A stretch of 64,000 bases of DNA from Henricia sp. BOLD:AAB3569. Its lineage: Eukaryota; Echinodermata; Asteroidea; Spinulosida; Echinasteridae. Below, piece by piece: positions 1 through 10,653 of this stretch (position 1 is the stretch's first letter; every line of letters starts with the position of its first letter). Under the pieces are notes generated by a model. The model was given only the letters and a program-made list of their open reading frames with translations. It ran no database searches and was not told the DNA's origin. The stretch is from positions 62,001 through 126,000 of the forward strand of contig JBBELK010000452.1 of NCBI GenBank assembly GCA_037783545.1. The letters are read 5' to 3'. Position numbers and translations under genes: made by a program.

Positions 1-173
1 GAAATTTCTCCGTCATTTCCCAGCGAAAATCTGTCAATTTTGCATGACAAGTGCGGAATATATACAGTTTGGAGCATGCAAAATTTGAAGTTGGTTGGAA
101 AATTCCTTGAATTCCAAATTTGCCGGCATTTGGGACACACTTTGACCTAATTCCCGTCACAATCTGGGGTGAG
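1..173. repeat. Partial satellite unit at the left edge
   Basis: This is the distal part of a unit cut by the window edge, starting within the segment that follows the CTCTGAAATTT stretch. It carries a private base change that makes GAATTC (an EcoRI site) at 109-114, where almost all other units read GATTTCC. It leads directly into the truncated unit at 174. Confidence 0.95.
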
Positions 174-235
174 TCAACGGCCGTACAAATGTACACCAGC
201 GCATGCGCAGGGTGTCCGTCACAATCTAGGGTGAG
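174..235. repeat. 62-bp truncated satellite unit
   Basis: This unit has the first part of the repeat (TGAGTCA, the GTACA dyad, GCGCATGCGCAGGGTGTCC) and then jumps straight to the last bases before the next TGAGTCA. About 212 bp of the 274-bp form are missing. The junction reads GTGTCCGTCAC. The two parent sequences there (GTGTCCCAAC and TTCCCGTCAC) share only CC, so the loss has about 2 bp of microhomology, as expected for end joining or slippage rather than exchange between whole units. It is the only such remnant in the window. Confidence 0.93.
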
Positions 236-2158
236 TCAACGGCCGTACAAATGTACACCAGCGCGGCGCATGCGCAGGGTGTCCTAACAGCCACGGTTAG
301 GGGAATAACCACGCAGCCGAGCTCCGTTTTCCCTAAACTCTGAAATTTCTCCGTCATTTCCCAGCGAAAATCTGTCAATTCTGCATGACAAGTGCGGAAT
401 ATATACAGTTTGGAGCATGCAAAATTTGAAGTTGGTTGGAAAATTCCTTGATTTCCAAATTTGCCGGCATTTGGGACACACTTTGACCTAATTCCCGTCA
501 CAATCTGGGGTGAGTCAACGGCCGTACAAATGTACACCAGCGCAGCGCATGGTGTCCCAACAGCCACGGTTAGGGGAATAACCACGCAGCCGAGCTCCGT
601 TTTCCCTAAACTCTGAAATTTCTCCGTCATTTCCCAGCGAAAATCTGTCAATTTTGCATGACAAGTGCGGAATATATACAGTTTGGAGCATGCAAAATTT
701 GAAGTTGGTTGGAAAATTCCTTGATTTCCAAATTTGCCGGCATTTGGGACACACTTTGACCTAATTCCCGTCACAATCTGGGGTGAGTCAACGGCCGTAC
801 AAATGTACACCAGCGCGGGGCAGGGTGTCCCAACAGCCACGGTTAGGGGAATAACCACGCAGCCGAGCTCCGTTTTCCCTAAACTCTGAAATTTCTCCGT
901 CATTTCCCAGCGAAAATATGTCAATTTTGCATGACAAGTGCGGAATATATACAGTTTGGAGCATGCAAAATTTGAAGTTGGTTGGAAAATTCCTTGATTT
1001 CCAAATTTGCCGGCATTTGGGACACACTTTGACCTAATTCCCGTCACAATCTGGGGTGAGTCAACGGCCGTACAAATGTACACCAGCGCGGCGCAGGGTG
1101 TCCCAACAACCACGGTTAGGGGAATAACCACGCAGCCAAGCTCCGTTTTCCCTAAACTCTGAAATTTCTCCGTCATTTCCCAGCGAAAATCTGTCAATTT
1201 TGCATGACAAGTGCGGAATATATACAGTTTGGAGCATGCAAAATTTGAAGTTGGTTGGAAAATTCCTTGATTTCCAAATTTGCCGGCATTTGGGACACAC
1301 TTTGACCTAATTCCCGTCACAATCTGGGGTGAGTCAACGGCCGTACAAATGTACACCAGCGCGGCGCAGGGTATCCCAACAGCCACGGTTAGGGTAATAA
1401 CCACGCAGCCGAGCTCCGTTTTCCCTAAACTCTGAAATTTCTCCGTCATTTCCCAGCGAAAATCTGTCAATTTTGCATGACAAGTGCGGAATATATACAG
1501 TTTGGAGCATGCAAAATTTGAAGTTGGTTGGAAAATTCCTTGATTTCCAAATTTGCCGGCATTTGGGACACACTTTGACCTAATTCCCGTCACAATCTGG
1601 GGTGAGTCAACGGCCGTACAAATGTACACCAGCGCGGCGCATGCGCAGGGTGTCCCAACAGCCACGGTTAGGGGAATAACCACGCAGCCGAGCTCCGTTT
1701 TCCCTAAACTCTGAAATTTCTCCGTCATTTCCCAGCGAAAATCTGTCAATTTTGCATGACAAGTGCGGAATATATACAGTTTGGAGCATGCAAAATTTGA
1801 AGTTGGTTGGAAAATTCCTTGATTTCCAAATTTGCCGGCATTTGGGACACACTTTGACCTAATTCCCGTCACAATCTGGGGTGAGTCAACGGCCGTACAA
1901 ATGTACACCAGCGCGGCGCAGGGTGTCCCAACAGCCACGGTTAGGGGAATAACCACGCAGCCGAGCTCCGTTTTCCCTAAACTCTGAAATTTCTCCGTCA
2001 TTTCCCAGCGAAAATCTGTCAATTTTGCATGACAAGTGCGGAATATATACAGTTTGGAGCATGCAAAATTTGAAGTTGGTTGGAAAATTCCTTGATTTCC
2101 AAATTTGCCGGCATTTGGGACACACTTTGACCTAATTCCCGTCACAATCTGGGGTGAG
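236..2158. repeat. Satellite block, mainly short units
   Basis: Units start at 236 (279 bp), 515, 788, 1061, 1334, 1607 (279 bp) and 1886; the rest are 273 bp. Several have private changes: GCGCAGCGCATGG at 515, GCGGGGCAGGG at 788, a CTGTC to ATGTC change near 917, and TCCTAAC in place of TCCCAAC in the first unit. Long units are rare here, unlike the centre of the window. Confidence 0.93.
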
Positions 2159-4343
2159 TCAACGGCCGTAGAAATGTACACCAGCGCATGCGCAGGGTGT
2201 CCCAACAGCCACGGTTAGGGGAATAACCACGCAGCCGAGCTCCGTTTTCCCTAAACTCTGAAATTTCTCCGTCATTTCCCAGCGAAAATCTGTCAATTTT
2301 GCATGACAAGTGCGGAATATATACAGTTTGGAGCATGCAAAATTTGAAGTTGGTTGGAAAATTCCTTGATTTCCAAATTTGCCGGCATTTGGGACACACT
2401 TTGACCTAATTCCCGTCTCAATCTGGAGTAAGTCAACGGCCGTACAAATGTACACCAGCGCGGCGCAGGGTGTCCCAACAGCCACGGTTAGGGGAATAAC
2501 CACGCAGCCGAGCTCCGTTTTCCCTAAACTCTGAAATTTCTCCGTCATTTCCCAGCGAAAATCTGTCAATTTTGCATGACAAGTGCGGAATATATACAGT
2601 TTGGAGCATGCAAAATTTGAAGTTGGTTGGAAAATTCCTTGATTTCCAAATTTGCCGGCATTTGGGACACACTTTGACCTAATTCCCGTCACAATCTGGG
2701 GTGAGTCAACGGCCGTACAAATGTACACCAGCGCGGCGCAGGGTGTCCCAACAGCCACGGTTAGGGGAATAACCACGCAGCCGAGCTCCGTTTTCCCTAA
2801 ACTCTGAAATTTCTCCGTCATTTCCCAGTGAAAATCTGTCAATTTTGCATGACAAGTGCGGAATATATACAGTTTGGAGCATGCAAAATTTGAAGTTGGT
2901 TGGAAAATTCCTTGATTTCCAAATTTGCCGGCATTTGGGACACACTTTGACCTAATTCCCGTCTCAATCTGGAGTGAGTCAACGGCCGTACAAATGTACA
3001 CCAGCGCGGCGCAGGGTGTCCCAACAGCCACGGTTAGGGGAATAACCACGCAGCCGAGCTCCGTTTTCCCTAAACTCTGACATTTCTCCGTCATTTCCCA
3101 GCGAAAATCTGTCAATTTTGCATGACAAGTGCGGAATATATACAGTTTGGAGCATGCAAAATTTGAAGTTGGTTGGAAAATTCCTTGATTTCCAAATTTG
3201 CCGGCATTTGGGACACACTTTGACCTAATTCCCGTCACAATCTGGGGTGAGTCAACGGCCGTACAAATGTACACCAGCGCGGCGCAGGGTGTCCCAACAG
3301 CCACGGTTAGGGGAATAACCACGCAGCCGAGCTCCGTTTTCCCTAAACTCTGAAATTTCTCCGTCATTTCCCAGCGAAAATCTGTCAATTTTGCATGACA
3401 AGTGCGGAATATATACAGTTTGGAGCATGCAAAATTTGAAGTTGGTTGGAAAATTCCTTGATTTCCAAATTTTCCGGCATTTGGGACACACTTTGACCTA
3501 ATTCCCGTCACAATCTGGGGTGAGTCAACAGCCGTACAAATGTACACCAGCGCGGCGCAGGGTGTCCCAACAGCCACGGTTAGGGGAATAACCACGCAGC
3601 CGAGCTCCGTTTTCCCTAAACTCTGAAATTTCTCCGTCATTTCCCAGCGAAAATCTGTCAATTTTGCATGACAAGTGCGGAATATATACAGTTTGGAGCA
3701 TGCAAAATTTGAAGTTGGTTGGAAAATTCCTTGATTTCCAAATTTGCCGGCATTTGGGACACACTTTGACCTAATTCCCGTCACAATCTGGGGTGAGTCA
3801 ACGGCCGTACAAATGTACACCAGCGCGGCGCAGGGTGTCCCAACAGCCACGGTTAGGGGAATAACCACGCAGCCGAGCTCCGTTTTCCCTAAACTCTGAA
3901 ATTTCTCCGTCATTTCCCAGCGAAAATCTGTCAATTTTGCATGACAAGTGCGGAATATATACAGTTTGGAGCATGCAAAATTTGAAGTTGGTTGGAAAAT
4001 TCCTTGATTTCCAAATTTGCCGGCATTTGGGACACACTTTGACCTAATTCCCGTCACAATCTGGGGTGAGTCAACGGCCGTACAAATGTACACCAGCGCG
4101 GCGCAGGGTGTCCCAACAGCCACGGTTAGGGGAATAACCACGCAGCCGAGCTCCGTTTTCCCTAAACTCTGAAATTTCTCCGTCATTTCCCAGCGAAAAT
4201 CTGTCAATTTTGCATGACAAGTGCGGAATATATACAGTTTGGAGCATGCAAAATTTGAAGTTGGTTGGAAAATTCCTTGATTTCCAAATTTGCCGGCATT
4301 TGGGACACACTTTGACCTAATTCCCGTCACAATCTGGGGTGAG
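2159..4343. repeat. Eight-unit higher-order repeat, copy 1 (2,185 bp)
   Basis: Units start at 2159 (274 bp), 2433, 2706, 2979, 3252, 3525, 3798 and 4071 (273 bp each). The first unit has GTAGAAATG and the intermediate GCGCATGCGC form. The unit at 2433 is preceded by GTCTCAATCTGGAGTAAG, which loses the TGAGTCA site. The unit at 2979 is preceded by GTCTCAATCTGGAGTGAG and contains CTGACATTT. The unit at 3252 ends in AAATTTTCCGG, and the unit at 3525 begins CAACAGCCG. The same ordered markers recur 2,185 bp downstream. Confidence 0.93.
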
Positions 4344-6255
4344 TCAACGGCCGTAGAAATGTACACCAGCGCATGCGCAGGGTGTCCCAACAGCCACGGT
4401 TAGGGGAATAACCACGCAGCCGAGCTCCGTTTTCCCTAAACTCTGAAATTTCTCCGTCATTTCCCAGCGAAAATCTGTCAATTTTGCATGACAAGTGCGG
4501 AATATATACAGTTTGGAGCATGCAAAATTTGAAGTTGGTTGGAAAATTCCTTGATTTCCAAATTTGCCGGCATTTGGGACACACTTTGACCTAATTCCCG
4601 TCTCAATCTGGAGTAAGTCAACGGCCGTACAAATGTACACCAGCGCGGCGCAGGGTGTCCCAACAGCCACGGTTAGGGGAATAACCACGCAGCCGAGCTC
4701 CGTTTTCCCTAAACTCTGAAATTTCTCCGTCATTTCCCAGCGAAAATCTGTCAATTTTGCATGACAAGTGCGGAATATATACAGTTTGGAGCATGCAAAA
4801 TTTGAAGTTGGTTGGAAAATTCCTTGATTTCCAAATTTGCCGGCATTTGGGACACACTTTGACCTAATTCCCGTCACAATCTGGGGTGAGTCAACGGCCG
4901 TACAAATGTACACCAGCGCGGCGCAGGGTGTCCCAACAGCCACGGTTAGGGGAATAACCACGCAGCCGAGCTCCGTTTTCCCTAAACTCTGAAATTTCTC
5001 CGTCATTTCCCAGTGAAAATCTGTCAATTTTGCATGACAAGTGCGGAATATATACAGTTTGGAGCATGCAAAATTTGAAGTTGGTTGGAAAATTCCTTGA
5101 TTTCCAAATTTGCCGGCATTTGGGACACACTTTGACCTAATTCCCGTCTCAATCTGGAGTGAGTCAACGGCCGTACAAATGTACACCAGCGCGGCGCAGG
5201 GTGTCCCAACAGCCACGGTTAGGGGAATAACCACGCAGCCGAGCTCCGTTTTCCCTAAACTCTGACATTTCTCCGTCATTTCCCAGCGAAAATCTGTCAA
5301 TTTTGCATGACAAGTGCGGAATATATACAGTTTGGAGCATGCAAAATTTGAAGTTGGTTGGAAAATTCCTTGATTTCCAAATTTGCCGGCATTTGGGACA
5401 CACTTTGACCTAATTCCCGTCACAATCTGGGGTGAGTCAACGGCCGTACAAATGTACACCAGCGCGGCGCAGGGTGTCCCAACAGCCACGGTTAGGGGAA
5501 TAACCACGCAGCCGAGCTCCGTTTTCCCTAAACTCTGAAATTTCTCCGTCATTTCCCAGCGAAAATCTGTCAATTTTGCATGACAAGTGCGGAATATATA
5601 CAGTTTGGAGCATGCAAAATTTGAAGTTGGTTGGAAAATTCCTTGATTTCCAAATTTTCCGGCATTTGGGACACACTTTGACCTAATTCCCGTCACAATC
5701 TGGGGTGAGTCAACAGCCGTACAAATGTACACCAGCGCGGCGCAGGGTGTCCCAACAGCCACGGTTAGGGGAATAACCACGCAGCCGAGCTCCGTTTTCC
5801 CTAAACTCTGAAATTTCTCCGTCATTTCCCAGCGAAAATCTGTCAATTTTGCATGACAAGTGCGGAATATATACAGTTTGGAGCATGCAAAATTTGAAGT
5901 TGGTTGGAAAATTCCTTGATTTCCAAATTTGCCGGCATTTGGGACACACTTTGACCTAATTCCCGTCACAATCTGGGGTGAGTCAACGGCCGTACAAATG
6001 TACACCAGCGCGGCGCAGGGTGTCCCAACAGCCACGGTTAGGGGAATAACCACGCAGCCGAGCTCCGTTTTCCCTAAACTCTGAAATTTCTCCGTCATTT
6101 CCCAGCGAAAATCTGTCAATTTTGCATGACAAGTGCGGAATATATACAGTTTGGAGCATGCAAAATTTGAAGTTGGTTGGAAAATTCCTTGATTTCCAAA
6201 TTTGCCGGCATTTGGGACACACTTTGACCTAATTCCCGTCACAATCTGGGGTGAG
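4344..6255. repeat. Eight-unit higher-order repeat, copy 2 (seven matching units)
   Basis: Units start at 4344 (274 bp), 4618, 4891, 5164, 5437, 5710 and 5983. Each marker of copy 1 reappears at +2,185: GTAGAAATG, GGAGTAAG, the CCCAGTGAAA change, GGAGTGAG with CTGACATTT, TTTTCCGG, and CAACAGCCG. I found no difference between the copies over these seven units by eye. The eighth position (6256) is instead a 279-bp unit with other variants, so the match ends there. This suggests a recent block duplication. Confidence 0.92.
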
Positions 6256-9200
6256 TCAACGGCCGTACAAATGTACACCAGCGCGGCGCATGCGCAGGGT
6301 GTCCCAACAGCCACGGTTAGGGGAATAACCACGCAGCCGAGCTCCGTTTTCCCTAAACTCTAAAATTTCTCCGTCATTTCCCAGCGAAAATCTGTCAATT
6401 TTGCATGACAAGTACGGAATATATACAGTTTGGAGCATGCAAAATTTGAAGTTGGTTGGAAAATTCCTTGATTTCCAAATTTGCCGGCATTTGGGACACA
6501 CTTTGACCTAATTCCCGTCACAATCTGGGGTGAGTCAACGGCCGTACAAATGTACACCAGCGCGGCGCAGGGTGTCCCAACAGCCACGGTTAGGGGAATA
6601 ACCACGCAGCCGAGCTCCGTTTTCCCTAAACTCTAAAATTTCTCCGTCATTTCCCAGCGAAAATCTGTCAATTTTGCATGACAAGTACGGAATATATACA
6701 GTTTGGAGCATGCAAAATTTGAAGTTGGTTGGAAAATTCCTTGATTTCCAAATTTGCCGGCATTTGGGACACACTTTGACCTAATTCCCGTCACAATCTG
6801 GGGTGAGTCAACGGCCGTACAAATGTACACCAGCGCGGCGCATGCCCAGGGTGTCCCAACAGCCACGGTTAGGGGAATAACCACGCAGCCGAGCTCCGTT
6901 TTCCCTAAACTCTGAAATGTCTCCGTCATTTCCCAGCGAAAATCTGTCAATTTTGCATGACAAGTGCGGAATATATACAGTTTGGAGCATGCAAAATTTG
7001 AAGTTGGTTGGAAAATTCCTTGATTTCCAAATTTGCCGGCATTTGGGACACACTTTGACCTAATTCCCGTCACAATCTGGGGTGAGTCAACGGCCGTACA
7101 AATGTACACCAGCGCGGCGCATGCGCAGGGTGTCCCAACAGCCACGGTTAAGGGAATAACCACGCAGCCGAGCTCCGTTTTCCCTAAACTCTGAAATTTC
7201 TCCGTCATTTCTTAGCGAAAATCTGTCAATTTTGCATGACAAGTGCGGAATATATACAGTTTGGAGCATGCAAAATTTGAAGTTGGTTGGAAAATTCCTT
7301 GATTTCCAAATTTGCCGGCATTTGGGACACACTTTGACCTAATTCCCGTCACAATCTGGGGTGAGTCAACGGCCGTACAAATGTACACCAGCGCGGCGCA
7401 GGGTGTCCCAACAGCCACGGTTAGGGGAATAACCACGCAGCCGAGCTCCGTTTTCCCTAAACTCTGAAATTTCTCCGTCATTTCCCAGCGAAAATCTGTC
7501 AATTTTGCATAACAAGTGCGGAATATATACAGTTTGGAGCATGCAAAATTTGAAGTTGGTTGGAAAATTCCTTGATTTCCAAATTTGCCGGCATTTGGGA
7601 CACACTTTGACCTAATTCCCGTCACAATCTGGGGTGAGTCAACGGCCGTACAAATGTACACCAGCGCGGCGCAGGGTGTCCCAACAGCCACGGTTAGGGG
7701 AATAACCACGCATCCGAGCTCCGTTTTCCCTAAACTCTGAAATTTCTCCGTCATTTCCCAGCGAAAATCTGTCAATTTTGCATGACAAGTGCGGAATATA
7801 TACAGTTTGGAGCATGCAAAATTTGAAGTTGGTTGGACAATTCCTTGATTTCCAAATTTGCCGGCATTTGGGACACACTTTGACCTAATTCCCGTCACAA
7901 TCTGGGGTGAGTCAACGGCCGTACAAATGTACACCAGCGCGGCGCAGGGTGTCCCAACAGCCACGGTTAGGGGAATAACCACGCAGCCGAGCTCCGTTTT
8001 CCCTAAACTCTGAAATTTCTCCGTCATTTCCCAGCGAAAATCTGTCAATTTTGCATGACAAGTGCGGAATATATACAGTTTGGAGCATGCAAAATTTGAA
8101 GTTGGTTGGAAAATTCCTTGATATCCCAATTTGCCGGCATTTGGGACACACTTTGACCTAATTCCCGTCACAATCTGGGGTGAGTCAACGGCCGTACAAA
8201 TGTACACCAGCGCGGCGCAGGGTATCCCAACAGCCACGGTTAGGGGAATAACCACGCAGCCGAGCTCCGTTTTCCCTAAACTCTGAAATTTCTCCGTCAT
8301 TTCCCAGCGAAAATCTGTCAATTTTGCATGACAAGTGCGGAATATATACAGTTTGGAGCATGCAAAATTTGAAGTTGGTTGGAAAATTCCTTGATTTCCA
8401 AATTTGCCGGCATTTGGGACACACTTTGACCTAATTCCCGTCACAATCTGGGGTGAGTCAACGGCCGTAGAAATGTACACCAGCGCGGCACAGGGTGTCC
8501 CAACAGCCACGGTTAGGGGAATAACCACGCAGCCGAGCTCCGTTTTCCCTAAACTCTGAAATTTCTCCGTCATTTCCTAGCGAAAATCTGTCAAATTTGC
8601 ATGACAAGTGCGGAATATATACAGTTTGGAGCATGCAAAATTTGAAGTTGGTTGGAAAATTCCTTGATTTCCAAATTTGCCGGCATTTGGGACACACTTT
8701 GACCTAATTCCCGTCACAATCTGGGGTGAGTCAACGGCCGTACAAATGTACACCAGCGCGGCGCAGGGTGTCCCAACAGCCACGGTTAGGGGAATAACCA
8801 CGCAGCCGAGCTCCGTTTTCCCTAAACTCTGAAATTTCTCCGTCATTTCCCAGCGAAAATCTGTCAATTTTGCATGACAAGTGCGGAATATATACAGTTT
8901 GGAGCATGCAAAATTTGAAGTTGGTTGGAAAATTCCTTGATTTTCAAATTTGCCGGCATTTGGGACACACTTTGACCTAATTCCCGTCACAATCTGGGGT
9001 GAGTCAACGGCCGTACAAATGTACACCAGCGCGGCGCAGGGTGTCCCAACAGCCACGGTTAGGGGAATAACCACGCAGCCGAGCTCCGTTTTCCCTAAAC
9101 TCTGAAATTTCTCCGTCATTTCCCAGCGAAAATCTGTCAATTTTGCATGACAAGTGCGGAATATATACAGTTTTGAGCATGCAAAATTTGAAGTTGGTTG

Positions 9201-10101
9201 GAAAATTCCTTGATTTCCAAATTTGCCGGCATTTGGGACACACTTTGACCTAATTCCCGTCACAATCTGGGGTGAGTCAACGGCCGTACAAATGTACACC
9301 AGCGCGGCGCAGGGTGTCCCAACAGCCACGGTTAGGGGAATAACCACGCAGCCGAGCTCCGTTTTCCCTAAACTCTGAAATTTCTCCGTCATTTCCCAGC
9401 GAAAATCTGTCAATTTTGCATGACAAGTGCGGAAAATATACAGTTTTGAACATGCAAAATTTGAAGTTGGTTGGAAAATTCCTTGATTTCCAAATTTGCC
9501 GGCATTTGAGACACACTTTGACCTAATTCCCGTCACAATCTGGGGTGAGTCAACGGCCGTACAAATGTACACCAGCGCCGCGCAGGGTGTCCCAACAGCC
9601 ACGGTTAGGGGAATAACCACGAAGCCGAGCTCCGTTTTCCCTAAACTCTGAAATTTCTCCGTCATTTCCCGGCGAAAATCTGTCAATTTTGCATGACAAG
9701 TGCGGAATATAGACAGTTTGGAGCATGCAAAATTTGAAGTTGGTTGGAAAATTCTTTGATTTCCAAATTTGCCGGCATTTGGGACACACTTTGACCTAAT
9801 TCCCGTCACAATCTGGGGTGAGTCAACGGCCGTACAAATGTACACCAGCGCGGCGCATGCGCAGGGTGTCCCAACAGCCACGGTTAGGGAAATAACCACG
9901 CAGCCGAGCTCCGTTTTCCCTAAACTCTGAAATTTCTCCGTCATTTCCCAGCGAAAATCTGTCAATTTTGCATGACAAGTGCGGAATATATACAGTTTGG
10001 AGCATGCAAAATTTGAAGTTGGTTGGAAAATTCCTTGATTTCCAAATTTGCCGGCATTTGGGACACACTTTGACCTAATTCCCGTCACAATCTGGGGCGA
10101 G
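6256..10101. repeat. Irregular satellite zone rich in private variants
   Basis: Units start at 6256 (279), 6535, 6808 (279), 7087 (279), 7366, 7639, 7912, 8185, 8458, 8731, 9004, 9277, 9550 and 9823 (279); the others are 273 bp. Changes seen once or twice only include CTCTAAAATTT with AGTACGG (6256, 6535), CATGCCCAGG (6808, which breaks the palindrome), GTTAAGGG (7087), CATAACAAG, GGACAATTCC, GATATCCC, GCGGCACAGG, CGGCGAAA and ATAGACAG. From about 9004 the markers of the central zone (GTTTTGAG, TTGAGAC, GCCGCGC, CGAAGCC) begin to appear. No multi-unit period is evident before that. Confidence 0.9.
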
Positions 10102-10653
10102 TCAACGGCCTTACAAATGTACACCAGCGCGGCGCATGCGCAGGGTGTCCCAACAGCCACGGTTAGGGGAATAACCACGCAGCCGAGCTCCGTTTTCCCT
10201 AAACTCTGAAATTTATCCGTCATTTCCCAGCGAAAATCTGTCAATTTTGCATGACAAGTGCGGAATATATACAGTTTGGAGCATGCAAAATTTGAAGTTG
10301 GTTGGAAAATTCCTTGATTTCCAAATTTGCCGGCATTTGGGACACACTTTGACCTAATTCCCGTCTCAATCTGGAGTGAGTCAACGGCCGTACAAATGTA
10401 CACCAGCGCGGCGCAGGGTGTCCCAACAGCCACGGTTAGGGGAATAACCACGCAGCCGAGCTCCGTTTTCCCTAAACTCTGAAATTTCTCCGTCATTTCC
10501 CAGCGAAAATCTGTCAATTTTGCATGACAAGTGCGGAATATATACAGTTTGGAGCATGCAAAATTTGAAGTTGGTTGGAAAATTTCTTGATTTCCAAATT
10601 TGCCGGCATTTGGGACACACTTTGACCTAATTCCCGTCACAATCTGGGGTGAG
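10102..10653. repeat. First 'a-b' unit pair of the central module type
   Basis: The unit at 10102 (279 bp; type a) begins GGGGCGAG, contains GGCCTTAC and AAATTTATCC. The unit at 10381 (type b) is preceded by GTCTCAATCTGGAG. The same two-unit signature opens every large module at 17563, 21712, 26146, 29749, 34456, 36117, 37778 and 39160, and recurs at 53757. This copy lacks the CTGACATTT change that later b units carry. Confidence 0.88.

Noticed and set aside
515-754. A 79- to 81-residue minus-strand frame in nearly every unit, with CxxC and further Cys and His residues that might suggest a zinc finger.
   Set aside because: It starts with GTG rather than ATG, overlaps the other open frame in the same DNA, and the Cys/His spacing matches no family I can name. 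It is a by-product of the repeat.
2403-2432. A possible CENP-B box near CCCGTCTCAATCTGG at b-type boundaries.
   Set aside because: The CCCG and T positions match the reverse box, but the required CGAA is absent (CTGG instead). No unit has a full box.
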